Of a stretch of 64,000 bases of DNA, positions 28,247 to 37,213 are shown piece by piece. Each line of letters begins with the position of its first letter. Within the stretch, counting starts at the first letter, position 1. The stretch comes from Tepidibacillus fermentans (lineage in GTDB: Bacteria; Bacillota; Bacilli; Tepidibacillales; Tepidibacillaceae), in NCBI RefSeq assembly GCF_004342885.1, contig NZ_SMAB01000010.1:1-64000 (forward strand), read 5' to 3'. The notes under the pieces were generated by a model. It was given only the letters and a program-made list of their open reading frames with translations. It did not search any database and had not been told where the DNA came from. The position numbers were made by a program, and so were the translations under genes.

Positions 28247-29311
28247 ATGAAAAAGTTTATTGGTACTCGAATGCTCAAAACGGGTATTGGGGTTTCCTTC
28301 GCTTTACTCGTTTCTCAACTTCTCCAGCTTAATTCTACATTTGCCGGAGTCGTTACCCTAATCGGTATGAAAGAAACGACAAAAAAATCCGTTCAATATG
28401 GTTTTACTTTATTTGTGGGAAGTATCCTTTCCTTAATCACTGGTTTCATCATCGAAAATAGTGTCGGCGTTGGGCCACTTACTTTTGGCTTAGGAACGAT
28501 TCTCATCATCGCAATACTAGTGGCTTTTCATTTAATTGATGGATTGATCTTATCTGTGATCGTCATGTATCATACCTTTGACGCTTTCCCAATGGATTTT
28601 TATGAATTTCTTTCTTTTTCTGCTAGGGAATTGTTGATTTTAACCATTGGTATTCTTGTTAGTATTATTGTCAATCTAGTCGCTCCGCAAAAATACGACA
28701 GTCAATTAAAAGAGGAAATTGATCATTATTATTCTGTTCTTAGCGAGTATCTTTTTTCTATTGCAAAGTGGATTCAAAAACCTACAAAAGAGTTTCCATT
28801 TTCTTTAAATGAAATCCATCAGCAGCGAAAATTTGTGAAAAAATTGATTGAGAAAGCTGAAATAGGAATGGAAAACTATCTCTTATCTAGTAACAAGATA
28901 CAATATGAAGCTTTTATCGTCGAATTAAAGACAATTCAAAAATTAATTTCCATCATTGAAGATATGATAATCGAAGTAAAAAGAATTTCTGCCACTCGTC
29001 TTCAAACTTATCCCGTAGCACAGGCATTAGAATTAGTAGCAAAAATTCAACTAAATCCAGAAAAAACAACACTCTCAACCTATCAAAGAACAAAAAGAGT
29101 TCTGGATCATTTAGAAGAGTACTTTAAATCTTCTCCTTTACCGGAAACGAGAGGTGAATTTGTCGATCGGTCTTCATTACACCATTTATTCTTATATCTG
29201 CAGGATTACTTGGATGTTCTAACCTCTTTTTGCTCAGAAAAAAGGAAAGAAACAACTCCAAAAAAGTGGATCATTGGCCAATTCATTTCCCAAAATGTAA
29301 TCAAATCATGA
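28247..29311 (+). CDS. aromatic acid exporter (ArAE/FUSC-like) family protein
   Basis: A 354-residue membrane protein with about five N-terminal helices (TGIGVSFALLVSQLL; FTLFVGSILSLITGFIIE; LTFGLGTILIIAILVAFHLIDG; ELLILTIGILVSIIVNLV) followed by a long soluble helical C-terminal half. This layout and the MKKFIGTRMLKTGIG opening are typical of the Firmicutes aromatic acid exporter family (DUF939). Clear GAGGTG ribosome site and its own terminator: a monocistronic unit. Confidence 0.85.
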   Translation: MKKFIGTRMLKTGIGVSFALLVSQLLQLNSTFAGVVTLIGMKETTKKSVQYGFTLFVGSILSLITGFIIENSVGVGPLTFGLGTILIIAILVAFHLIDGLILSVIVMYHTFDAFPMDFYEFLSFSARELLILTIGILVSIIVNLVAPQKYDSQLKEEIDHYYSVLSEYLFSIAKWIQKPTKEFPFSLNEIHQQRKFVKKLIEKAEIGMENYLLSSNKIQYEAFIVELKTIQKLISIIEDMIIEVKRISATRLQTYPVAQALELVAKIQLNPEKTTLSTYQRTKRVLDHLEEYFKSSPLPETRGEFVDRSSLHHLFLYLQDYLDVLTSFCSEKRKETTPKKWIIGQFISQNVIKS

Positions 29312-29322
29312 TGATATGAACT

Positions 29323-29352
29323 AAGGCTTGGAAATCCAAGCCTTATTCTCTT
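29323..29352 (+). terminator. terminator of the aromatic acid exporter gene
   Basis: Stem AAGGCTTGG/CCAAGCCTT with a four-base loop, then ATTCTCTTTCTT on the plus strand. Confidence 0.75.
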
Positions 29353-29354
29353 TC

Positions 29355-30356
29355 TTAAAAAAATAATCCTACTAAATCATCAACGGTTATATTTCCAAAA
29401 AATAGCTTTAAATCCATCTTTAACAATGCATTTCTTATTTCTTCTTCGTCGTAGCGAAGACCTTTTAGGCGATTTTCAATCAGTGAAATATCTCCATTTC
29501 CAAAAAAGTCACCATAAATTTTCGCATTTTCTATTTTCCCTGATTTGACATCGAGACGGATGTCGATTTGGCCAACACCTTCAAAACGTTTTGAACCTTT
29601 TACATTAAAAGCAGGTGATTTCCCAAAGTTCCAATCCCAATTTTGATATCTTTCCCGGGAAATCTCCATAACCTTTTCGTAATCTTGCTCTGTTAATGTA
29701 TAGGTTGGAATTTGTTCATAATCTTCATACAAATTATGGAGGAGTTGGTTTTTAAATTCTATAATATCCATTTCTCGATCTAAAAACTCACGAATATTGG
29801 CGACACGACTACGAATCGATTTAATCCCTTTTGATTGAATTTTTTCCATATTCACATTTAAAGCGGCTACGACGTGGTCGATCTCAGAATTGAATAACAA
29901 TGTTCCATGACTAAACATTCGGCCTTTATAGGAAAATTGAGCATTCCCAGAGATCTTACGACCACCGACTGTAATGTCATTTCGCCCACTTAGTTCTGCA
30001 TTGACTCCTAATCGATGTAAAGCTTTAATCACAGGTTCAGTAAAACGACGAAAATTACGAAAGCTTTCTCCATCATCTTTTGTAATAATACTAAAGTTAA
30101 GATTGCCCAGATCATGGTAGACTGCACCTCCACCTGATAATCGACGTACGACATGAATACCATGATCTTTAACGTATTGGTGATTAATTTCTTCCATCGT
30201 GTTTTGATTTCTACCTATAATGATGGATGGTTCATTGATGTAAAACAAGAGATAGGTTTCGTTTGGATCTAAATATTTTAATACATATTCCTCTTCAGCT
30301 AGATTGATTCTTGGATCATGACTTTCCATAGTTTGCACCAATATCACAAAAAGCAC
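29355..30356 (-). CDS. lplA: lipoate-protein ligase
   Basis: Attaches free lipoate to apo-proteins of 2-oxoacid dehydrogenases and the glycine cleavage system. The 333-residue protein has the catalytic-domain motifs RRLSGGGAVYHDLGNLNFS near 70, GRNDITVGGRKISGNAQ near 124, HGTLLF near 150 and an accessory C-terminal domain. It resembles LplJ of Bacillus. The exact start is unclear: several GTG/ATG codons lie in the first ten codons and the ribosome site is weak. Confidence 0.9.
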   Translation of the reverse strand: MLFVILVQTMESHDPRINLAEEEYVLKYLDPNETYLLFYINEPSIIIGRNQNTMEEINHQYVKDHGIHVVRRLSGGGAVYHDLGNLNFSIITKDDGESFRNFRRFTEPVIKALHRLGVNAELSGRNDITVGGRKISGNAQFSYKGRMFSHGTLLFNSEIDHVVAALNVNMEKIQSKGIKSIRSRVANIREFLDREMDIIEFKNQLLHNLYEDYEQIPTYTLTEQDYEKVMEISRERYQNWDWNFGKSPAFNVKGSKRFEGVGQIDIRLDVKSGKIENAKIYGDFFGNGDISLIENRLKGLRYDEEEIRNALLKMDLKLFFGNITVDDLVGLFF

Positions 30357-30433
30357 CCCAGTATTTTAAATTTCATATCTTCTTGTATTTTACTGAAAAA
30401 AAAGATAAGAAGAAAGTTTTCTTCCATTCGTAG

Positions 30434-30619
30434 AACCAAATTGAATACTTTTTAGCCTTTGATAAAGAAAAAAATGAAATTGGTGAATCTGCTAATTTAC
30501 AAATGAATTTCAGATTCAAAAACTTAAACCAACAAACGGAAACTGCTCTTATCACCAACATGGACAATGAAACATTTGAAGTTCCTGTCCGTGAACTTGT
30601 TGAAGGAGACCAGAAATAA
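30434..30619 (+). pseudogene. 61-codon coding remnant without a start
   Basis: Open plus-strand frame after an in-frame TAG: it reads IEYFLAFDKEKNEIGE, NLQMNFRFKNLNQQTETALI and ends FEVPVRELVEGDQK, followed by a terminator. There is no start codon with a ribosome site at its head, so it looks like the 3' end of a decayed gene; an internal ATG could give 38 residues. Family not recognised. It fills the 313-base gap between lplA and fdoI. Confidence 0.45.
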
Positions 30620-30628
30620 TGGTTATCG

Positions 30629-30665
30629 AAAAGGCACACCTACAAAATGTAAATGTGCCTTTTTC
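30629..30665. terminator. bidirectional terminator after fdoI
   Basis: Stem AAAAGGCACA/TGTGCCTTTT. T-runs follow on both strands. It lies 5 bases after the fdoI stop and 10 bases after the plus-strand remnant. Confidence 0.8.
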
Positions 30666-30669
30666 CTGT

Positions 30670-31395
30670 TTAAGCTTGGAATGTATTGTTTTGATTTTGA
30701 TTTTCCTGTCTTATTTTCCTCATTTTTCTTTCACCACAGGTAATCATTTGGTCATACTTCACTTTATCAAACCATAATTTGTGGTGATGTTCTGCATATT
30801 CTGCTTCCATCCATCCGGTCGTCATCGCATTGAAAGATGCTCTTTCTCTGGCATGGAAAACGGTTAAATGCAAATGGATCCCGAAGAAAATCGTGATGAT
30901 TAACGCAGAAATATCATGTATGACTAGCATCCATACTCCTAAGGGACCCGTAAACCAATCATGCCATAAAGCCAAACCGGTTATAGCAAGAAGAAAACCA
31001 AAGACAAGGACGACTAAATAATACAATTTTTGTCCTGTATTATACTTATCCTGTGGTGGCATCCCTTCCCCACCAACAAAATAATGTTTGGGAGCTGCTT
31101 TTAACCAACCTAAATCATATTTACTCCATTTAAAAGCAACGAGAAAACCAAAGCGTTTGCTAGAAAAGATGAAATAAATGAGTGGTGCACCGATAAAGAG
31201 AATCGCCCCAATGCGATGTCCTTGGCGAAAAGCCATTCCTGCTTCTGTTGTAAGCAGTGAAGCTGGTCCTTTAAAGAAAATCATAAACCCTGTTATAAGT
31301 AAAAGTAAAAAACCAAGAGCAACCGTCCAGTGCATCAATTGATCGGGAACACAGTATCTTTTTACATATTTCGTCCGTTTATAGGCTTTACTCAT
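30670..31395 (-). CDS. fdoI: formate dehydrogenase cytochrome b556 (gamma) subunit
   Basis: Membrane di-haem cytochrome b that passes electrons from FdoH to menaquinone, 241 residues. Four hydrophobic helices; likely haem ligands are His in LMHWTVALGFLLL, FRQGHRIGAILF, and in the VIHDISALIITIFFGIHLHLTVFHARERA segment of helix 4, as in FdnI. It overlaps fdoH by 8 bases. The basic C-terminus is cytoplasmic. Confidence 0.92.
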   Translation of the reverse strand: MSKAYKRTKYVKRYCVPDQLMHWTVALGFLLLLITGFMIFFKGPASLLTTEAGMAFRQGHRIGAILFIGAPLIYFIFSSKRFGFLVAFKWSKYDLGWLKAAPKHYFVGGEGMPPQDKYNTGQKLYYLVVLVFGFLLAITGLALWHDWFTGPLGVWMLVIHDISALIITIFFGIHLHLTVFHARERASFNAMTTGWMEAEYAEHHHKLWFDKVKYDQMITCGERKMRKIRQENQNQNNTFQA

Positions 31396-32236
31396 GTTTC
31401 TTCTCCTCCTTCAAAAGATCTTCGGGTTCGTCTTTTCCATTAAAGTTAAAGGCGGTGGAAGAAACAATAAAGTTCGCTAGAAATCCAATCCCTGCTGCAC
31501 CCATTAATACTTCTGTAACGGGCTTGATTACACCAGAGCGGAATTCAACTAATTCATTTGTTTTTGGATTGGTTGGTAAACCGTACTCTTCCGGCTTCTC
31601 GGTTAAAACATAGATATAATGGGTTCCGCCCATTATCTTGTCACCGTAAACATTTGCGTTTGGAAAACGATCTTTAATTTGTTCTACTCGTTTATAAGCT
31701 TGTTTCACTGCCTCATCCCATGACATCAATTCTAATGCATTGGTTGGACAGGTTTGTACACAGGCAGGTTGTTCGCCATTTGTAATCTTATCCTGACAAA
31801 AATTACACTTGTTCATTTTATCCCTACCTGTAAATGAATCATATTGATATCTTGGGATATCAAATGGACAAGCCTTCGCACAGTAGCCACACCCAATACA
31901 GCTTTCCTGATCAAAGGCAACAAAACCTTCCTTATGCTGATATAGCGCCCCAGTTGAACAAATGGCAACACAAGGAGCATCAGAACAATGCATACATTGA
32001 TCTTTGCGAATTAACCATTCAAAGGTATTGGTCTTACGATCATATTTTTCATCAAATCGCATCAAGGTTAAGGTATTAAACGAGCGATCAGCAGGGTTTT
32101 GGTAAGTACCTGGAACCTTATCAAACTCCATAGCTGGAAGGTTATGCCACTCTTTACAAGCCAATTGACATGCTTTACAACCTGTACAAAGTGAGGTGTC
32201 CACTAATATCGCTTTATCTGTTTTTTGTGCCATCAT
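31388..32236 (-). CDS. fdoH: formate dehydrogenase iron-sulfur (beta) subunit
   Basis: Electron-transfer subunit with four [4Fe-4S] clusters, 282 residues: CTGCKACQLACKEW near 17, CMHCSDAPCVAICSTGA near 76, CIGCGYCAKACPFDIPR near 110, and CNFCQDKI..CVQTCPTNAL near 137-160. A single C-terminal helix (VLMGAAGIGFLANFIVSS) anchors it to the membrane. Its start overlaps the fdoG stop, so translation is coupled. Confidence 0.94.
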   Translation of the reverse strand: MMAQKTDKAILVDTSLCTGCKACQLACKEWHNLPAMEFDKVPGTYQNPADRSFNTLTLMRFDEKYDRKTNTFEWLIRKDQCMHCSDAPCVAICSTGALYQHKEGFVAFDQESCIGCGYCAKACPFDIPRYQYDSFTGRDKMNKCNFCQDKITNGEQPACVQTCPTNALELMSWDEAVKQAYKRVEQIKDRFPNANVYGDKIMGGTHYIYVLTEKPEEYGLPTNPKTNELVEFRSGVIKPVTEVLMGAAGIGFLANFIVSSTAFNFNGKDEPEDLLKEEKKHE

Positions 32237-35200
32237 TCATTATCCCCCTTCGTCACATTGCATAAGCATGCCTTATATTCTGGTGTACCTGTATTCGGAT
32301 CGGTTACCGAGTTGGTCACAAGATTAATTGAATCTCCGCTTACAAGACCTTTGAATCCCCAACCCCAAGGAACACCAACGACTTCAACTTGTTTCCCATT
32401 AATCGTTAAGGTTTGGATACGATCAGTCACCATTGCCGGAATCGTTACCTTTCCCCGTGCTGTGGAAATCGTGACTTTATCTCCAGATTGAACACCGATT
32501 TTCTTTGCAAGATTTTTACTCATCTCGACAAAGTTGGAAGGCATTAATTCAGCCAATTGCGGTGTATTTCTAGTAACCCCACCTGATAAAAATTGCTCTG
32601 TCAGCATATAGGTTGTTAAAACATAAGGATAGTCTTTTGCTTCACCCAATTTTTGAATTTCGGGAACTCTGAACTCACGCAAAATCGGATTATTTTTTTG
32701 TTTTGGATAAAAAGCATTTTCTACCGGTGACTCTTTCGGCTCATAATGAGCAGGTAATGGTCCATCTGCAATTCCTGCTTCCTTAAGTATTGGAGCCACT
32801 TTGAATATGTTAGGGTCATACCCTTCTTTCAATTCTACAGATACTTTTTCTGCTTGTGGTTGGGCATAAACCGTTCTAAACAATGCTCCTTTTGCATCAG
32901 CGATTGGGAAGACTTTTGATCCTTCTGGTGTATTTGGTGCTTTATCTTTGGCAGCAACGTCTAAAATATCTGGACCTGTCCACTTGGTTCCATCCCACCA
33001 TACAAGGGCACGATCTTTATCTCTAGGCTTCCCATTAATGTCAGCAGATCCACGGTTATAAAGAATACGAATATTTCCTGGCCATGCAAACGTCCAATTT
33101 GGATAAAGTCCCAAGCCGCTAGGATCACTATTATCATGACGTAACGTGTGGTTTCCTTCCTCTGTAATCACGCCTGTATAAAGGCCGCCTAAGCCAGAAG
33201 AAACTGTGCCTGGTTCTGCTTTTTGGATCTGTGCTGCACTATTTAATAGTTTCCCAGTTGTTAAATCATAGCCGTTTATCTCTTTTAAGACTTTCTCAAG
33301 ATCGATTTCTTCTTTGCCTTCTACATGATAATCCCATGTTAAATCGAGAATTGCGCGATCTTTTTCATCAGTGCTATTTTTATATAATTCTTTTAACTTT
33401 AATAGAATCATTGAGATGATATCGGCATCTGGTTTTGCTTCTCCAGGTGGACGAACCGCCGCCGGTTTCCCTTGAATCCACCTTGCAGAGTTGGTCATTG
33501 TACCTGCTTTCTCAAAAGACATCGCTGCAGGTAAAAGAATGACCTCTGTTTTGATCTCTTTTGGATTAGCACCAGGATGTTGCCAGAATGCTGCCGTTTC
33601 CGTTTCAAATACTTCAGAAACGACCAACATTTCTAATTTCGATAAGCCTTTCCAGACTAACTCTAAGTTCGGCGTACTAACCGCAGGGTTTTGTGCAAAA
33701 ATAAGTCCTAATTTAAACTTCCCTTTGTTCATATTTTCAAAAATGGAAATATGACCTTGAGATGCTTCTTTTGAATCCCGTTTTGGCAAGTAATGATAAC
33801 CGAACTCATTTTCAGAAGTTGCTTTATCCCCATACCATGCTTTTAATAATGCAATTGTCTGCTTCGTTCTTGTTGTACCAAATGCCATCGCATAATCATT
33901 TAATGTCGCATGTTTATCGGTTGGCGCTGGCATATAACCAGGTAAAATATGTGGTAAACAAGCCATATCGGTTGATCCTTGAACGTTAGGTTCTCCGCGG
34001 TTTGCATTGATACCGCCACCAGCCATTCCCATATTTCCAAGAAGTAATTGAAGGATTGCATACATGCGAATTCCTTGTACTCCAGTTGTTTTTTGGGTCA
34101 TTCCTAAAGCATAAAGAATGGTTCCTGGACGATTTTCTACAAGAGTATCGGCAATTAATTTAATTTTTTCCGCCGGAATTCCCGTAACCTGGGAAGCCTT
34201 TTCAAATGTATAGTCTTTAAAATGTTCTTTTAATTTCATCAAGACGGTATCGGGATCATCAAAAGAATCGGCCACGATCGGTTTTCCATCTGGTCCTAAC
34301 TGATAGGTCCAAGTATCTTTGTTATATGTTTTCTTTGCTTCGTCAAAACCAGAGAATAAACCTTCATGAAAAGAGAACTCTGGGTTTACCTTGTAAAGTG
34401 CTGTGGTGTAATATTTGACATACTCTTGATCATATAATTTATTCTCAATAATATATTTCACAATCGCACCTAGATAAGCGATATCTGTCCCTGGTCGAAT
34501 TTGGGCATAGATATCTGCTACTTTCGCGGTCCGATTGAAGCGTGGATCCACGACAATGATCTTGGCACCATTTTTTTGTGCTTTTAGTACCCAGCGCATC
34601 GCCATTGGATGGTTTTCTGCGGTATTATTTCCTCCGATTAAAAGAACTTTTGCATTTTTCATATCGGTAAAACTGTTTGTCATCGCTCCGCGACCAAATG
34701 AAGGGGCTAAACTAGCCACCGTTGGCGCATGTCATATCTCGGCTTGGTGTGTGTAATATTGAACACCAAGCGCACGGTTAAACTTCGTATAAAGGTAAGC
34801 TTCTTCATTATCGATCTCGGCACTTCCTAAACTAAACATTCCATTCACGCGATTCACTTTTACGACTTTACCATCTTTGGTGGTAACCGTTTTTTCAAAG
34901 GTGTTATCACGAACCTCTTTAATCTTGTTCGCAATTTTGCTAATCGCATCTTCCCAAGAGATGGGTTCCCATTTGTCACTCCCTGGCTTACGCACTAATG
35001 GGTGAGTTAATCGCAATTTTGAATTGTGCATTTCTTTTAGAGATCGACCTTTTGGACATAATGCACCTTCATTAATTGGATGATTTTTTAATCCTTCTGT
35101 GGATATGATCTCATTTCCTTTAGTTTTAATTTCAATTCCACATCCTACGGAACAAAAGTGGCAGATTCCATATGATGTAGCTGCACCTGCTGTCATTAAT

Positions 35201-35316
35201 GGATATGCTTTATCATTTCCATTTTCCTTAGCAAAGGCTTGTTTTTCGGCTATGTAAGCAGCTGCTACAGATGCCGCAGTAAATTTGAAAAACTGGCGCC
35301 TTGTCAGCTTTGGCAT
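32233..35316 (-). CDS. fdoG: formate dehydrogenase catalytic (alpha) subunit, selenoprotein
   Basis: Oxidises formate to CO2 outside the membrane. The sequence forms one 1027-residue protein if the in-frame TGA at 34732-34734 is read as selenocysteine (Sec195): the residues around it are HQAEI-U-HAPTVASLAPSFGRG, matching E. coli FdnG/FdoG (U-HGPTVASLAPTFGRG). N-terminal twin-arginine signal LTRRQFFKFTAASVAAAY; [4Fe-4S] site CHFCSVGCGIEI...GALCPKG; molybdopterin domains follow, ending with a molydopterin-dinucleotide-binding domain (VEMSKNLAKKIGVQSGDKVTI). A naive call would split it at the TGA. Confidence 0.93.
34705..34717 (-). promoter_or_regulatory. candidate bacterial SECIS hairpin in fdoG
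   Basis: Fourteen bases after the UGA the mRNA reads GGCUA-GUU-UAGCC, a 5-bp stem with a GU-containing loop. E. coli fdnG has AGCAA-GUC-UUGCU at the same codons, so position and loop are kept while the stem bases covary. The lower stem is not resolved by eye. Confidence 0.65.
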
Positions 35317-35400
35317 TTCTTTCCCCTCTTCCTGAAAATTGATTTTTCTCTTTTGCTCTAAGCGCAGTTCAAAATATTTTAATATTCAAAACATTGGCAA

Positions 35401-35418
35401 ATGTGAAACACTTCACAA
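35401..35418. promoter_or_regulatory. Rex- or FNR-type operator upstream of fdoG
   Basis: ATGTGAAACACTTCACAA differs from the Rex consensus TTGTGAA-N4-TTCACAA at one base, and equally fits the FNR/CRP pattern TGTGA-N6-TCACA. It lies 85 bases upstream of the fdoG start, between tatA and fdoG. Either would tie formate oxidation to NADH/NAD+ or oxygen status. Confidence 0.65.
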
Positions 35419-35433
35419 GTAGTGATATTGTTT

Positions 35434-35601
35434 TTACTTAGTGGTCGGTTGATCATCAATGATCTCTTTTGTTGCACTCTTAAATTCCTTTAATGTTCGG
35501 CCAACAGCCTTTCCAAGCTCGGGTAAGCGATTCGGTCCAAAGATCACTAATGCAATCACCAAAATTAAAATTAATCCTGGCATACCAATATTAGAAAGCA
35601 T
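35434..35601 (-). CDS. tatA: twin-arginine translocase TatA/E subunit
   Basis: Pore-forming component of Tat export, 55 residues: one N-terminal helix ([29 protein letters not shown]) with the conserved [10 protein letters not shown] hinge, an amphipathic helix, and a short acidic tail. ATG 35601 follows a GGGGGGG site; the frame upstream (to 35676) has no family match. Its place before the Tat-dependent fdoG suggests a dedicated role. No tatC is in the window. Confidence 0.92.
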   Translation of the reverse strand: MLSNIGMPGLILILVIALVIFGPNRLPELGKAVGRTLKEFKSATKEIIDDQPTTK

Positions 35602-35879
35602 CTTTTCGTCCCCCCCTTTTTTATTTAAGATCTTTACAAATGTTGTCTTAGAACTTAATTGTAACAAAATTGTCACATTATTTATATATCTATTTTAATA
35701 CTAATTCTTAAAAAAGAGAATGGTTAATTTTTTTAATTTTCAAATTAACTGTTACTATTTTTATGGTGTCAATAGATTTTTCTTTTTTTAAAATTTAATA
35801 TTTTCATGAAGGTTTTTTAGAAAAAATATTGAATATTTAAACTAATATATATAAATCATGATTCATAGGAGGAGAGTGC
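35602..35879. other. AT-rich divergent intergenic region
   Basis: No gene seen. It holds the promoters of tatA (minus) and the aminotransferase (plus). Near tatA there is a direct repeat TTGTAACA-AAA-TTGTCACA (35659-35677) of unknown meaning. The rest is homopolymer-rich; GGAGGAG at 35869 is the aminotransferase ribosome site. Confidence 0.5.
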
Positions 35880-37058
35880 ATGAGCCAAGAATTAATTTTA
35901 CCGAAACGATTATTGATGGGGCCAGGGCCTAGTGATGTTCATCCGCATGTTTTAAAAGCAATGGCAACCCCATTATTAGGACATTTGGACCCGACCTTTC
36001 TTAATATTATGAATGAAACCATGGAATTGATTCGCTATGTTTACGAAACAAAAAATCAAGTGACGATTGCGATGTCAGGTACTGGCAGTGCTGGGATGGA
36101 AACGGTATTTGTGAATCTGATCGAACCAGGAGACAAGGTCATTATTGGGGTTAATGGTTTATTTGGTCAGCGGATGGTTGACGTTGCAGAAAGAGCAGGG
36201 GCTGAAGTGATTCAAGTTCAAGCAGAATGGGGAAGAAGCATTGATCCTGCTGATATAGAAAAAGCTTTAAAGAATTATTCCCCTGTAAAAGCAGTAGCGG
36301 TGGTACACGCAGAAACATCTACAGGTGCAAACCAACCATTAGAAGAAATAGCAAAACTAGCGAAAGAATATGATGCTTTAATGATTGTTGACGCTGTTAC
36401 TTCACTTGGTGGAATGAAAGTTGGGGTAGATAAGATTGGGATTGATGCTGTCTATAGCGGTACGCAAAAATGTCTTAGTGCTCCCCCAGGACTATCCCCA
36501 GTCAGTTTAAGTGATAAAGCGGTTGAAGTTCTAAAAAGCAGGAAAACAAAAATACAAAGCTGGTACCTTGATTTGTCAATGATCCAGGCTTATTGGGGAC
36601 AAGAACGTTTTTATCATCATACGGCACCGATTTCGATGATTTATGCACTTCATGAGGCATTAAGATTGATTAAAGAAGAAGGTTTAGAAGCTACCTTTAA
36701 ACGTCATGAACAAAACGGTCGTGCTTTGCAAGCGGGAATTGAGGCGATGGGATTGGAGTTATTTGCGCAAGAAGGTCATCGCTTACCTATGCTCACCTCA
36801 GTCAAAATTCCCGATGGTGTTGATGATGTGAAAGTACGCCAATTATTACTCGAGCGTTATGGGCTTGAAATTGGTGGAGGTTTAGGACCCACAAAGAATA
36901 AAATTTGGCGTGTAGGCCTCATGGGATATTCTTCCCAGAGAAGTAATGTCATTCAATTCTTAACGGCATTGGAATCGATCTTATCCGAGTTAAAAATTAA
37001 GATCAATGAAGGGGAAGCTGTAAAAGCTGCCGAGAATTACTTAAATAATCATGAGTAG
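35880..37058 (+). CDS. class V aminotransferase (alanine/serine-glyoxylate type)
   Basis: PLP enzyme of 392 residues in the serine-pyruvate/alanine-glyoxylate aminotransferase group. Features: LLMGPGPSDVHP near 11, SGTGSAGMETVF near 66, the Asp in IVDAVTSLGG near 170, and the Schiff-base Lys in SGTQKCLSAPPG near 196; Arg for the carboxylate is in WRVGLMG near 345. Likely converts glyoxylate to glycine, a sink for GlcDF product, or acts in purine catabolism (PucG-like). Monocistronic, strong ribosome site. Confidence 0.88.
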   Translation: MSQELILPKRLLMGPGPSDVHPHVLKAMATPLLGHLDPTFLNIMNETMELIRYVYETKNQVTIAMSGTGSAGMETVFVNLIEPGDKVIIGVNGLFGQRMVDVAERAGAEVIQVQAEWGRSIDPADIEKALKNYSPVKAVAVVHAETSTGANQPLEEIAKLAKEYDALMIVDAVTSLGGMKVGVDKIGIDAVYSGTQKCLSAPPGLSPVSLSDKAVEVLKSRKTKIQSWYLDLSMIQAYWGQERFYHHTAPISMIYALHEALRLIKEEGLEATFKRHEQNGRALQAGIEAMGLELFAQEGHRLPMLTSVKIPDGVDDVKVRQLLLERYGLEIGGGLGPTKNKIWRVGLMGYSSQRSNVIQFLTALESILSELKIKINEGEAVKAAENYLNNHE

Positions 37059-37078
37059 TATCGATTCACTATAGAGTA

Positions 37079-37163
37079 AAAATAGGTTTGTATGAGGAGC
37101 AGCGTTAGAACATACAAGCCAGTTCAAGGAGATATTGCTCCCAAAATCTTATACTTTCTTTCG
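37079..37163. repeat. rearranged copy of the dispersed repeat
   Basis: It starts AATAGGTTTGTATGAGGAGCAGCGTTAG at 37081 in two pieces, has a facing arm AACATACAAGCC, and ends with GCTCCCAAAATCTTATACTTT. It carries the ends and the CTCCCAAAA core but not GCGCTCCG. Confidence 0.5.
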
Positions 37164-37165
37164 TG

Positions 37166-37213
37166 AATCAAAAACTCCGGTTCAGGTTTTTAGGAAACCT
37201 TTACCGGAGTTTT
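37166..37213 (-). terminator. terminator of the methionine operon
   Basis: Arms AAACTCCGGT and ACCGGAGTTT with further inner pairing (AAGGTT/AACCTG), then TTTTTGATTC on the minus strand. The upper arm lies inside the last codons of the activation-domain gene. Confidence 0.8.

Noticed and set aside
34719-34734. Two separate formate dehydrogenase genes, or a nonsense pseudogene
   Set aside because: The TGA sits exactly at the catalytic Sec codon, both parts are intact and in frame, and a SECIS-like hairpin follows. One selenoprotein gene is the better reading.
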